Shown: positions 25,972 through 34,367, counted from the stretch's first letter. The stretch is 64,000 bases of DNA from Flavobacteriaceae bacterium GF1 (GCA_009797885.1 WNKP01000004.1:62001-126000); one strand, 5' to 3'. Notes: generated by a model not told the origin, from the sequence alone. Translations and numbers: made by a program.

Positions 25972-27837
25972 TCACCTTAGTGTTATTTCATCAATAAGGT
26001 TCAAGGTGTCGGGATTGATTACCCTCATTTTTACGGTGGGTCCATTCACATAAAATAGGCACACCGCGTTCTCCACACTAAAAGCTTTGGTATGTTCGCT
26101 CCAAGGCAGTACCTCCTGGGCATAATAGGGCGCTCCGGCGGCGCCGTTATTAATTTGATAAATGGGCCTGGACACATTCAGTTTTTTATGGGGATAATCC
26201 TCAGGATAGATGGTGACTTCCTTTGTCAACTTCAAGCGATTGTAATTATGCTCGTCCCCGGTCAAGACGGCCAATACCTTTTTGCTTTTATTGATGAGAA
26301 TGTCCAAATACTGATCCCGCCGTTCCAAAATACCGTTTTCAAGGGCTTTGCCAGCTACGAAAGGGCGTTTTTCATTATTGCCGCTATACCACATATCATC
26401 CCGACTGTGACCTCCGTTAGGGAAAACTGGGGTGTGCTGGGTCACAAAAATATGGTCAATGGTCGGATCTTTCTCCAAAGAAGTTATGGTCCCTTCCAAC
26501 CATTCCAATTGATTGTCCATAATATAGCCATGCAAACCACCGGATGTGGCCGTATTTCTTGAAAGGCTCGGTGCATACCAATAGTCACTGTTCAGTACTA
26601 CAACGGCAACGTTATCATAGCGATAATGAAATACATTTTCAGAATATGACGGAAAATCAACGGTTTGGGAAGATGGGTCATACGTACTCCCATCCTCACT
26701 TTTTAGGGTGGACACGGGATTTACAAAGGCCTGGGCAAACGCCATTTCGGCCGATTCGGTATCAAATGGGAACTTGTCCACAAACCCCCTACTCCTTCCG
26801 GTACTATCCCTAAAAATATGTCCCAGGGCTTCGTGGTTCCCCATCCCCACTTGAAAGGGCATATAATGCCAAAAAGGTTCTACGGCCTTTTTCCAGTTGG
26901 TGTATTGTAATTGGGTCTCGGCGTTTGTTTCCAAGTAGCCATTGATCAGGTCCCCACTGAACTGCATAAATGAAGCATCATTGGCATAGGCCACCGCTGC
27001 AATTTTTTTCATGATATAGGCGTTGGCCCCATAGATTTTTCGTTCTCCCCCTCCCGAGGCATGTCTACTATCACTGGTATACGCAAAAACAAAGGGCTGC
27101 TTACTCCCTGGTCTTGGGGCCGTTTTTAAATGATATTGCTGGGTAAAACCATCATACGTGACCGAATACGTATACTTTGTATCCGGTGCCAGATCGGAAA
27201 CCGATATTTCATGATGTGTCCCTAACGGACTTTCAATTGTTTTTCCATTGATTTGTAAGCTGGCCATCACCGGTAGGGTGGTATTGAACCAAAGGGTCGC
27301 ACTGCTGTCCGTGAGCATATTCACAAAAGGCCCTTCATATATTGAGGAAGCAACGGTGAACGGGCCTTTCCCTTTTAGGGATACCTCACCGTCGTAGACC
27401 ACCATACCGGTTTCATCCGTTAGCCGATAGCCTATGGAGAGCATCTGGTTCTTTTGCCAATCCACAAAATCATACGGATACCTAAAGTCCCTTTCAATAT
27501 TGATGTCCGCCTTCCCCGATTCCAAAGTCTTTACAAACCGAAAGACGGGTAGTGGATGGGGTGCCTTTCCGTAGGGGATCAACCCATAGGTAATGGTCCC
27601 ATTAAAATCCCCAAAATCCAGGGTTACTCCTTCCGTGGTCCCATTGGGATTACCAAAGCATTGCTGAAGTGTGTAGTTCGGTACCGCCTCTTTTGCATAA
27701 TATCGCTGGCCGTTTTCTTGAAGATAGAGCCCGCTTTCATCACTGAAAATATTACTGTAGCTTTTTGGAACTTGCAATTCCTGGGCGGTTAACATAAGGT
27801 GCATCAGCACCAGCAGGGGCAAAACGAGTTTTTTCAT
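25972..27837 (-). CDS. Secreted metallophosphoesterase (purple acid phosphatase-like)
   Basis: 621-residue exported protein with signal peptide ending LTAQ. A beta-rich N-terminal half (to about residue 235) includes a fibronectin-like segment with DLAPDTKYTYSV, as in purple acid phosphatases. The metallophosphatase domain follows, with SDSR, FSGDLIN, GMGNHE, VTQHTPVFP and GDEHNYNR giving the usual Asp/Asn/His metal ligands. It should hydrolyse phosphate esters outside the cytoplasm. It ends in a short C-terminus without a type IX secretion tag. Its 5' end lies 24 bp from the stop of the Fur-family gene, so it may be partly co-transcribed with that operon. Confidence 0.88.
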   Translation of the reverse strand: MKKLVLPLLVLMHLMLTAQELQVPKSYSNIFSDESGLYLQENGQRYYAKEAVPNYTLQQCFGNPNGTTEGVTLDFGDFNGTITYGLIPYGKAPHPLPVFRFVKTLESGKADINIERDFRYPYDFVDWQKNQMLSIGYRLTDETGMVVYDGEVSLKGKGPFTVASSIYEGPFVNMLTDSSATLWFNTTLPVMASLQINGKTIESPLGTHHEISVSDLAPDTKYTYSVTYDGFTQQYHLKTAPRPGSKQPFVFAYTSDSRHASGGGERKIYGANAYIMKKIAAVAYANDASFMQFSGDLINGYLETNAETQLQYTNWKKAVEPFWHYMPFQVGMGNHEALGHIFRDSTGRSRGFVDKFPFDTESAEMAFAQAFVNPVSTLKSEDGSTYDPSSQTVDFPSYSENVFHYRYDNVAVVVLNSDYWYAPSLSRNTATSGGLHGYIMDNQLEWLEGTITSLEKDPTIDHIFVTQHTPVFPNGGHSRDDMWYSGNNEKRPFVAGKALENGILERRDQYLDILINKSKKVLAVLTGDEHNYNRLKLTKEVTIYPEDYPHKKLNVSRPIYQINNGAAGAPYYAQEVLPWSEHTKAFSVENAVCLFYVNGPTVKMRVINPDTLNLIDEITLR

Positions 27838-27861
27838 GGGCTATTTTGGTCTTATGGGTTG

Positions 27862-28266
27862 CTAACAATCGGAACAGATTCCTCTGATAATGGTCTGTAT
27901 GGTCTTGGTTTTAAATCCTTTGGGAACATTGATGTCTACTGTTGTCGCTTTTTCCATACAATAGACCGTTTCGCATTGTTCGCAAACAAAATGGGCATGA
28001 TCGCGACCATGGTCGTGGACCTTGCCAAATGCATATTTGGCAACACCACTTTGATCATAAATACGATGAATGATGTCTGCTTCTTCAAAAGCGGCGAGGT
28101 TTCGGTAGAGCGTGGACCTGTCCACCCCTTCTCCCAACATCTGTTTGATATCTGGATAGGATAGTGCATGTTTGGTGTTTAGGAAACAATCCAAAAGTGC
28201 CATCCGCAGTTTTGTCCTTTTTAGTCCTTGTTGCTGCAGAAGGTCATCACCGATCACATATTCCAT
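27862..28266 (-). CDS. Fur-family transcriptional regulator, Zur candidate
   Basis: 134-residue repressor of the Fur superfamily. The winged-helix part has VDRSTLYRNLAAFEEADIIHRI (typical of recognition helix and wing), and the dimerisation part has the His cluster HDHGRDHAHFVCEQC and a final CSDC. CEQC with CSDC forms the structural four-Cys zinc site. It is the last gene of the operon that starts at 31106, whose promoter carries a Zur-like palindrome, so it probably represses its own operon. Family members sense iron, zinc, manganese or peroxide. The His-rich transporter and the COG0523 relic argue for zinc, which is inference. Confidence 0.88.
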   Translation of the reverse strand: MEYVIGDDLLQQQGLKRTKLRMALLDCFLNTKHALSYPDIKQMLGEGVDRSTLYRNLAAFEEADIIHRIYDQSGVAKYAFGKVHDHGRDHAHFVCEQCETVYCMEKATTVDINVPKGFKTKTIQTIIRGICSDC

Positions 28267-28279
28267 TTTGGGTTGCTAT

Positions 28280-28714
28280 TTAGATTCCAAAAGCTTCGGC
28301 TTGTTCAATCAGGTAGTAACAGCGGGTTGGGTCATCCCGATTTAGACGTAGGATTCCCGTTACCGTAATTAAATCATCCATGGAAAACGAGGTTTTTTGG
28401 GCAAATGCAATTTCAGAGATGGTCTCTGGCCCACCATTACCACAGAAAAAACAGCTTGCCATTGGGTTTTTGGAAAGCATATAGACCGATTGATTCCCAT
28501 CCAGCACCAAAAGAAACCCAATCAACGAAACTTCTTTTCCTTCCAAATCCGTGAGTTTGGTTGAAAAGTCCGCTTCCAAAAAACCGGGATATGCTTTTTT
28601 GGTGTCACTTTTTCTCCAAGTGATGCCCCGTTCCAAATCTGACCAGTCCAAAGCGGTTTGGGCCGTCAGTTCCATGGAAAAAACCAGGAGGGACAATAGC
28701 ACTATGGTCTTCAT
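28280..28714 (-). CDS. Exported CFFCG-motif protein, second copy
   Basis: 144-residue secreted protein, signal peptide ending LTAQ. It shares with its upstream neighbour the core NPMASCFFCGxxGPE and the final strand pattern VTGxLxLN. The layout is small, beta-rich and OB-fold-like, and by eye resembles DUF3299-type proteins. The CxxC could bind a metal or undergo redox. The gene lies 1 base after the first copy and 13 bases before the Fur-family gene. Function unknown; a periplasmic metal-binding accessory of the ABC system is likely from context. Confidence 0.8.
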   Translation of the reverse strand: MKTIVLLSLLVFSMELTAQTALDWSDLERGITWRKSDTKKAYPGFLEADFSTKLTDLEGKEVSLIGFLLVLDGNQSVYMLSKNPMASCFFCGNGGPETISEIAFAQKTSFSMDDLITVTGILRLNRDDPTRCYYLIEQAEAFGI

Positions 28715-28715
28715 A

Positions 28716-29159
28716 TCAATTCACCAATTTTCCCGATGCCTCTTTTAAAATATAGTTACAATGATCTACATTATCGCCATTCAATTCCAGGACACCCGTA
28801 ACCTGAACAATCTGGTCCGTCCTAAAGGGCGGCCTTTCCTTAAAAAGGACCTCAACGATACTCTCTGGCCCCGCAGCACCGCAAAAAAAGCAGGAAGCCA
28901 TTGGATTGGCCGAAACTAAAAATACTTCACCTGTTCCGGAAATGTCCAAAAAATACCCGGTAATCTTGACTTTCTTTCCCTGGTAGGTTTTAATCCTTTC
29001 CCCAAATTTAGGCATCAAAAAGTGAACATCGTACTTTTCATTGTACACCGGTTCAAAATTCACATCAGCGAAATCCTGCCAGGTTACTTCCAGCTGCGCA
29101 GAAACGTTTTGAACCATAAGGACAACGGGAAAAAGGAACAAAAAAAATGGTTTATACAT
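28716..29159 (-). CDS. Exported CFFCG-motif protein, first copy
   Basis: 147-residue secreted protein, signal peptide ending NVSAQ. Its core NPMASCFFCGAAGPE is nearly identical to that of the next gene, while the flanks differ, so this is an old tandem duplication. A conserved Cys also lies near the end (DHCNY), aligned with CYY in the second copy. Its start overlaps the permease stop by 8 bases. DUF3299-like by eye. I infer a periplasmic partner of the His-rich permease, perhaps presenting a metal ion; no activity is known. Confidence 0.8.
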   Translation of the reverse strand: MYKPFFLFLFPVVLMVQNVSAQLEVTWQDFADVNFEPVYNEKYDVHFLMPKFGERIKTYQGKKVKITGYFLDISGTGEVFLVSANPMASCFFCGAAGPESIVEVLFKERPPFRTDQIVQVTGVLELNGDNVDHCNYILKEASGKLVN

Positions 29160-30483
29160 CGGCCAACGTTTTTGAAATGTTCAATTTAAAAATCGATGTG
29201 GACGCCAACAAAACAGCAATTATGGCAATGACCAAAGTTACCCCAAAAAGTAACAACTCTGGAAGGTCGGGTCCATTCAATTGCAAAACATATCCATATC
29301 CCGATTCAATATATCCCGACGCCAGGACCAGGGCCAAACGCCCGAATACCCATCCAAGCCAAAATCCTATCAAGGCCAAAAGGAGCCCTTCAAACAATAC
29401 CAGGAAGAGCAATTTTCGCGTTCCCAGGCCATAGGTACGCAACAATGCCAGTTCCTGTCTTCGCTCCCGTATGGTCTTTAATAGACTGATGAAAATACTA
29501 AAACCAGAAACGAATAGAATGGCAAAAGCGATACCGTTTATGGTCTTTACGCCGGAACCCAGAAAACCCATAAGCCGTTGTATCTCAAAACCGGGAAGGG
29601 CGGCCTGCATATTGGTGTTTTCATTGATAAAGCGCGGTAACTGTACCAAGCCCAATGGACTTTTGAATTTTACCAAAAGAGAGGTAATCTCGAGTTCATC
29701 ATCATGGTCTTCAAGGTCCTGTCCGGTGCTGTTAGCTTCATCATGAACCTCTTCTCCACCTTCATGTTCCTTATGATCATGTCCTTCTTGGTCATGGTCA
29801 TGTTCCTCATGGTCATGTTCCCCTTCTTCATGCTTTTCATCTTCTTCATGTTCTTCTCCCCCATGATTTGCGTGCGCATCCCAGACACTTTGCAAATCAC
29901 ATATCAGTAACTGATCGACCACAGTTCCGGAGGGTTCCAAAATGCCAACAATGGTATAGGGATTATCGTCATGGGATTCCCCGCCAGCAGCGGCCAAACC
30001 ATGGGAACTGGTAATCTTATCCCCTATTTGGAGTCCCAATTTTTTGGCAACGGTATTTCCTGCCACTATTTCAAAAGGTCTTTCAAATGGACCTCCTGCG
30101 CTCAAGACAACACCATAGTTATCCAAATAACTGGGTTCGGTACCCAAAATGCGATACCCTTTATAGTTATCCCCATAGGAAACGGATATGGCCGACCCTA
30201 CAAATGGATGATTCTTAATGGACTCAGCTTCCCCCAGTTTAATGTTACCAGTAGGTACATCAATATGCAAAACGGAGGAAAGCACCAACTGCAACGGACT
30301 CCCCTTGGCCCCAACGACCATGTCCACAGGGGCAATGTTCTTGTCCATTTGTCCATTCAGTTGTTTGCCGAGTTGCAGGACAAAAGTGACCAAGGAAACA
30401 CTAAGGACCAAAAGTACCAGGCTCAAAACCATGTTCAAGGGTTTTGAGACCATGTTCCGATAGGCTAAATACAAAAGGTTCAT
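29152..30483 (-). CDS. MacB/LolC-type ABC permease with histidine-rich periplasmic loop
   Basis: 443-residue FtsX-family permease, begun at the Met at 30483 (the frame is open upstream, but this start gives ATGA overlap with the ATPase gene). One helix at about 17-37, a long periplasmic domain, then three C-terminal helices from about 315. Residues 204-260 hold 13 His among many Glu/Asp (blocks such as GEHDHEEHDHD), a likely zinc-binding loop. MacB/Lol-type exporters act mechanically on periplasmic substrates instead of importing ions, so the system may deliver a zinc-binding or lipid-anchored partner. Operon with ATPase, two CFFCG proteins and a Fur-family regulator. Confidence 0.88.
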   Translation of the reverse strand: MNLLYLAYRNMVSKPLNMVLSLVLLVLSVSLVTFVLQLGKQLNGQMDKNIAPVDMVVGAKGSPLQLVLSSVLHIDVPTGNIKLGEAESIKNHPFVGSAISVSYGDNYKGYRILGTEPSYLDNYGVVLSAGGPFERPFEIVAGNTVAKKLGLQIGDKITSSHGLAAAGGESHDDNPYTIVGILEPSGTVVDQLLICDLQSVWDAHANHGGEEHEEDEKHEEGEHDHEEHDHDQEGHDHKEHEGGEEVHDEANSTGQDLEDHDDELEITSLLVKFKSPLGLVQLPRFINENTNMQAALPGFEIQRLMGFLGSGVKTINGIAFAILFVSGFSIFISLLKTIRERRQELALLRTYGLGTRKLLFLVLFEGLLLALIGFWLGWVFGRLALVLASGYIESGYGYVLQLNGPDLPELLLFGVTLVIAIIAVLLASTSIFKLNISKTLADV

Positions 30484-31106
30484 AGCACAATTTGATTTGA
30501 AAAATGTTGGGTAACGCGTTGGTCGTGGGTTATAATGACCAAACTGCTCCCACATAATTCAGCCTCATCCTTTAACAGCTTTATAACCTGATCGCAGTTA
30601 AAATCGTCCAAATTGGATGTGGGTTCATCTGCAAAGACTACCTGAGGTCGATGAATCAACCCCAACGCTATGGACAGCCGTTGTTGCTGTCCTTGACTCA
30701 ATTGCGTTACTTTTTTCTTGAGGTACGGGGTCAAACCCAATCGTTCCGCAATGGCCAACCTTCGCTCCTTATCCATGGTCTTTTTGGGAAAGTTCTGTCG
30801 TAACCTAAGGTTTTCATCAACGTTCAAGGATTTTATGAAATGGTATTGCTGAAAAATGAGTCCAACATACGCGCCACGAAATAAATCCAGACCCTTTCGG
30901 TCCAAAGCAGTAATTTCAGTTTCATTAATGACAATGGAACCACTGGAGGCCGGTAATATTCCCGAAAGCAAATGGAGTAAAGTGGTCTTTCCAACGCCGG
31001 AAGGCCCCAACACCAATAGGTGTTCCTGGCTATTCAAAATAATATCGGGAAACTCAAAGGCCTGTCCCCCCGGGTACTTAAACTGAAGTCCTTCCGTTTT
31101 GACCAT
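30480..31106 (-). CDS. ABC transporter ATPase of the LolD/MacB type
   Basis: ATPase for the His-rich permease. I choose the Met at 31106 (product MVKTEGLQFKYPGG) over one 9 bases upstream because family members start this way and because the predicted promoter leaves no room for the upstream start. Walker A GPSGVGKTT is at about 34-42, the signature LSQGQQQR near 135 and Walker B VVFADEPTSNLD near 157. The length of 208 residues suits LolD-type ATPases. First gene of the five-gene operon running down to the Fur-family regulator. Confidence 0.88.
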   Translation of the reverse strand: MVKTEGLQFKYPGGQAFEFPDIILNSQEHLLVLGPSGVGKTTLLHLLSGILPASSGSIVINETEITALDRKGLDLFRGAYVGLIFQQYHFIKSLNVDENLRLRQNFPKKTMDKERRLAIAERLGLTPYLKKKVTQLSQGQQQRLSIALGLIHRPQVVFADEPTSNLDDFNCDQVIKLLKDEAELCGSSLVIITHDQRVTQHFSNQIVL

Positions 31107-31119
31107 TTCCGTCATCCTA

Positions 31120-31127
31120 CAAACTTA
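31120..31127 (-). promoter_or_regulatory. Predicted -7 element of the His-rich ABC operon
   Basis: Reads TAAGTTTG on the minus strand, a perfect TAnnTTTG. The -33 region, about 19 bases further up, falls inside the operator at 31138-31160. The transcript would begin about 31113, leaving a very short leader before the Met at 31106. Confidence 0.5.
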
Positions 31128-31137
31128 AGAAGAATTT

Positions 31138-31160
31138 TAAATGCGACTGAGTTGCGTTTG
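31138..31160. promoter_or_regulatory. Zur-like palindromic operator, copy 2
   Basis: Arms TAAATGCGAC and GTTGCGTTTG around TGA, with 18 of 23 positions identical to copy 1. It lies between the His-rich ABC/Fur operon and the divergent merC gene and covers the -33 region of both predicted promoters, so one bound repressor could silence both sides. The likely repressor is the product of the operon's last gene. Confidence 0.68.
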
Positions 31161-31179
31161 TGATTTTAAGTTATTTTTG
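31152..31179 (+). promoter_or_regulatory. Predicted promoter of the MerC gene
   Basis: TTG at 31152-31154 within the operator, a 17-bp spacer and TATTTTTG at 31172-31179, a full match to TAnnTTTG. The resulting leader of about 85 bases contains nearly all of the 13-bp tandem repeat. Confidence 0.5.
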
Positions 31180-31258
31180 CATTTCATTTTTGCATTTCAT
31201 TTTTGCATTTCATTTTTGCATTTCATTTTTGCATTTCATTTTTGCATTTCATTTTTGC
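31173..31258. repeat. 13-bp tandem repeat (about 6.6 copies) in the merC leader
   Basis: The unit ATTTTTGCATTTC repeats without error: ATTTTTGC recurs at 31173, 31186, 31199, 31212, 31225, 31238 and 31251. Each full unit contains TTGCATTT, the right half of the operator just upstream. It may be a copy-number-variable leader, or an array of half operators. Confidence 0.9.
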
Positions 31259-31273
31259 AAGTCATAAAACCAT

Positions 31274-31693
31274 ATGAATACCCTTCAATTGACATCAAAA
31301 TCCGATATCGTTGGCGCCCTGGCCAGTGCCCTGTGTTTGGTACATTGTGTGGCCACTCCCTTTTTGTTTGTGGCCCAAGCAGGAATAGCAGGGGCTGGAG
31401 AATCGCATCCGCAATGGTGGGGCATACTTGATTTGGTCTTTTTGATCATTTCCTTTTTTGCCATTTGGTGGTCTGCCAAAACCACTTCCAAAAAATGGAT
31501 GCGCAATCTACTTTGGGGTAGTTGGGGACTTTTGGCGATTATTGTTTTAAATGAGAAAATCCACCTATTTCCCTTAGCCGAACAGGCCATCTATTTTCCA
31601 TCCATTGCCCTTGTCTTCTTTCATCTGTACAATAGGAAGTACTGTAACTGTGGATACGAACAGTGCTCTACCGAAGAAAAGCTGAATGCCTAA
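31274..31693 (+). CDS. MerC-domain membrane protein
   Basis: 139-residue membrane protein with four helices. It has the first-helix motif ALCLVHCVATP, with the Cys pair typical of MerC, and a Cys-rich end, KYCNCGYEQCS. MerC was described as a mercury carrier, but homologues in Bacteroidota without mercury genes are thought to handle other thiophilic metals. Its divergence from a His-rich ABC/Fur operon across a shared Zur-like palindrome makes zinc the best guess. No mercury resistance gene is near. Confidence 0.83.
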   Translation: MNTLQLTSKSDIVGALASALCLVHCVATPFLFVAQAGIAGAGESHPQWWGILDLVFLIISFFAIWWSAKTTSKKWMRNLLWGSWGLLAIIVLNEKIHLFPLAEQAIYFPSIALVFFHLYNRKYCNCGYEQCSTEEKLNA

Positions 31694-31831
31694 ACCTTAA
31701 TTGCCCATGATTGAGGACAACGACAGTTTTACCTCCGCTGTGGAATACTACGGAAAGTTTATGAATAGAAATTCACGTAGCTAATTCTACGGACTTTGTA
31801 AGAACAGCTTTAAGAGCCTTTAATCTTTAAG

Positions 31832-32878
31832 CTACTCCTCCAAAAATCGACTAATACACATAACGGTATTACCCTTGCTAATGGGTGGTGTCGCCAGGTT
31901 GTATAATACGATTCCGGAAACAGGTGCTTTGTATTGGGCAAGTTCCCTACCGAATTCATCCGTAGTACGACCAACAATATCGCCTTTGCTTACGGAATCA
32001 CCCGCTTTGACAGCACTGTAGAAAATACCAGCCTCTTTTGACCTTATATAAACCTGATTGTTTAACCTAACGGGGTTGTTATTGGGCCCTTTACCCTCAC
32101 CATACATTTTCATTTCGGCCAACATATTGTAAACGCCCTTCTTTATCAATGCTACCGCTTCTTTTTGCACATTCCCCAATTTTCCGCATTCAATACTCAA
32201 AGCCGTCTTGCCGTCCTGAACGGCTTGTTTGAAGGTATATTTTGCCGGTTCCCGGTCCGAAAGGGTGTAGGGATATGAAACGATATAATCAAATCCGCTT
32301 GCTTCAGAAAGCGCTTTGGCCCGTTGGGTCTGTTTCGGTCGCTTCTTATTGTTGTAATAGCAGATAAAGGGCAAAAGGTCTTCTGGAGCGTCACCACCAT
32401 GGATGTCCAAAAACACATCGCTTACCGGAATGATGTCTTCGGTGATGATATGGGCCAAACGTTGTGTAATCGTTCCGTTGGGGTCGCCGGGAAAGGCGTT
32501 GTTCAAATTGACCTTATCTTGTGGATTGATAAATGGCGTTCTTGAGTAAAAAGAACCTCTGTTCGCGATAGGAATAAAGATTAGTGTACCCAACAATGAG
32601 TCCATTTTTATCTCTTGCATGATTTGCTGCGTGGCAACTATGGGTGGGTACTCAAATCCATGAACACCCGCAACTATGGTAAAAGTTGGCCCTTCTCGCA
32701 TACCTTTTACGACGGAAACGGGCAAATAACCCCTATTGCCCAAACTGTCTTCCACTTGCATACGGAGGTTTTTCCTTGAAGGGCGTGTGTCATCCCCAAG
32801 TATTTGTTGCAGTGTTTGCTGGGAAATACCCATTTGGGCCGAAAGTAATAGGATAAGTACAGTACTGATTCTTGACAT
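31832..32878 (-). CDS. Exported M14/AstE-type zinc carboxypeptidase-like hydrolase
   Basis: Succinylglutamate desuccinylase/aspartoacylase family protein. I start it at the Met at 32878, which gives a signal peptide ending GISQ. Zinc ligands fit GVHGFEYP (His and Glu of HxxE) and DIHGGD (second His). The catalytic Glu is probably SIECGK. A C-terminal beta domain of about 90 residues follows, as in AstE-like proteins. An exported AstE-like enzyme would cleave an amide in the periplasm; the substrate is unknown. It follows the phosphatase D gene on the same strand, 115 bp downstream. Confidence 0.87.
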   Translation of the reverse strand: MSRISTVLILLLSAQMGISQQTLQQILGDDTRPSRKNLRMQVEDSLGNRGYLPVSVVKGMREGPTFTIVAGVHGFEYPPIVATQQIMQEIKMDSLLGTLIFIPIANRGSFYSRTPFINPQDKVNLNNAFPGDPNGTITQRLAHIITEDIIPVSDVFLDIHGGDAPEDLLPFICYYNNKKRPKQTQRAKALSEASGFDYIVSYPYTLSDREPAKYTFKQAVQDGKTALSIECGKLGNVQKEAVALIKKGVYNMLAEMKMYGEGKGPNNNPVRLNNQVYIRSKEAGIFYSAVKAGDSVSKGDIVGRTTDEFGRELAQYKAPVSGIVLYNLATPPISKGNTVMCISRFLEE

Positions 32879-32993
32879 GGTTTCCAGTTTAAAACATAAA
32901 AACATCGTTTTGAAGATACCTCTTTTGGGAACGTTGTATTCCCCGCCCCTCCCAAGGTATAAAAAAGAAACGGGGCGGATACCCGATCAATCC

Positions 32994-34337
32994 CTACTTG
33001 ACTTTGCCATATTTCAAGTCCTTGGCATGGATATCTTTCGTCCAAACCTCTTTTCCGTCCTTATCAAAAATGGTCATGTTTAGGACACGTTCCGTCCGTG
33101 GTCCGGAAACCTTTAAGATGCCGAAGTTATGTTCCCCAAATAAGGTTTCTTCCAGGCGATATTGGTTCAATTCCTCTTTATTGGGATAAGCGCCCGCAGT
33201 CAACGAAGAACAGGTGAGATCGTATAATGGATATACACTATCGCTTTCCTTCATACGACTGAGTCCCGTATGGTGTCGATCGCCATCCAAAAAGATAACG
33301 CCTTCAATTTTTGCTTCACGGATTTTTTGGAGTAAATACCCACGTTCCTCTGGGAAGGTGGCATAGTTCTCATGCATGGCTTCCGTACTTATCACCTGTC
33401 CGCCAACAACAACAAATTTAAAAGTCGCCCTACTTGACGCCAAGGCATTGATGAGCCAATCTATTTGAGTTTTCCCCAACATTTCCCGTTCCGTGGCAAA
33501 ATTGGAGTTTGAGGTCCTAAAATAGCGATTGTCCAACAGGAAGAAATCCAAATCCGCCCATTGAAAGGTACCTGTAATACCTCCTTGTTCGATTACATCA
33601 TAATTGGGATTGCCCCAAAAAAGCCTGAATATCTCAGAAGCCGTTGTCTTTAACCAAAAACTTCCATCGGAATCGTTGGGACCATAGTCGTGATCGTCCC
33701 AAATGGCATAATGGTGGGTAGAGGCCAGCAACGGTTGCAGCTCAGGTAATGAACGTGTATGTGTATAACGATGTAAAAAACCGGTTCTTGAGTTCCAATC
33801 AGCCTCCCTTAGGTAGGTATTATCCCCCATCCAAAGCATAAAATCCGGTTTTTTTTGATGGATGGCATCAAAAATTTCAAAATCACTGCCATACGGTTTA
33901 CCAGGACGGTCAAAACGTTCTTCATTGACATAATTACAACTGCCCAAGGCAAAACGTACTTCCGGGGGATCGGTTCGCCACTGCCAAAGCTTTTGTGTCT
34001 GAAATTCCAATGGATAGTTGCGATCGATCTTAATTCCATCGATATATAGCTCATAGGTATAGGTTTTCCCAGGAAGCACTTGATCGGCAATAAGTTTGGC
34101 AACAAAACCTGTGTTGGATCGTGTATGCTGTTTTTTGGTTTTGAAGCGTTCTTTGGGATTTTCCTTGTCGAAATACTCAAAATGTACTTCCGCATCGGTT
34201 TTTGTTTGGGCCCAAAGAAGTACCTCTCGCATGGTTGAATACCCAACCATTGGTCCGGATTGAAGTGGGTCTTGGGCCAAAAGGTCAGCTATGTTCAGCA
34301 TCCCTATAATTGCTATAAAAAAAAGTCTGTTTTTCAT
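32994..34337 (-). CDS. PhoD-like alkaline phosphatase
   Basis: Exported metallophosphatase of the alkaline phosphatase D family, 447 residues from the Met at 34337, which opens a signal peptide ending LLAQ. Family motifs are ALGSCN, WMGDNTY, WDDHDYGPNDSD, FVVVGGQ and LDGDRHHTGL. They supply the Asp, Asn and His ligands for the metal centre. It probably releases phosphate from phosphodiesters or monoesters outside the cell. There is no phosphate-uptake gene next to it. A 10-residue longer start at 34367 is possible but less likely. Confidence 0.9.
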   Translation of the reverse strand: MKNRLFFIAIIGMLNIADLLAQDPLQSGPMVGYSTMREVLLWAQTKTDAEVHFEYFDKENPKERFKTKKQHTRSNTGFVAKLIADQVLPGKTYTYELYIDGIKIDRNYPLEFQTQKLWQWRTDPPEVRFALGSCNYVNEERFDRPGKPYGSDFEIFDAIHQKKPDFMLWMGDNTYLREADWNSRTGFLHRYTHTRSLPELQPLLASTHHYAIWDDHDYGPNDSDGSFWLKTTASEIFRLFWGNPNYDVIEQGGITGTFQWADLDFFLLDNRYFRTSNSNFATEREMLGKTQIDWLINALASSRATFKFVVVGGQVISTEAMHENYATFPEERGYLLQKIREAKIEGVIFLDGDRHHTGLSRMKESDSVYPLYDLTCSSLTAGAYPNKEELNQYRLEETLFGEHNFGILKVSGPRTERVLNMTIFDKDGKEVWTKDIHAKDLKYGKVK

Positions 34338-34367
34338 GGAATTAAATATCACTAAACGTTGGTTCAT

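Noticed and set aside
31173-31258. CRISPR-like array
   Set aside because: The 13-bp units are contiguous without spacers and no cas gene is near.
31141-31431. Frame of 96 codons rich in His, Phe and Cys across the merC leader
   Set aside because: Its protein is only the translation of the 13-bp repeat in successive phases, and it then overlaps merC in another frame.
31274-31693. Mercury resistance locus
   Set aside because: MerC stands without merR, merA, merT or merP; the context is a Fur-family regulator and a His-rich transporter.
31708-31785. 25-codon frame behind merC
   Set aside because: No support beyond an ATG and a stop.
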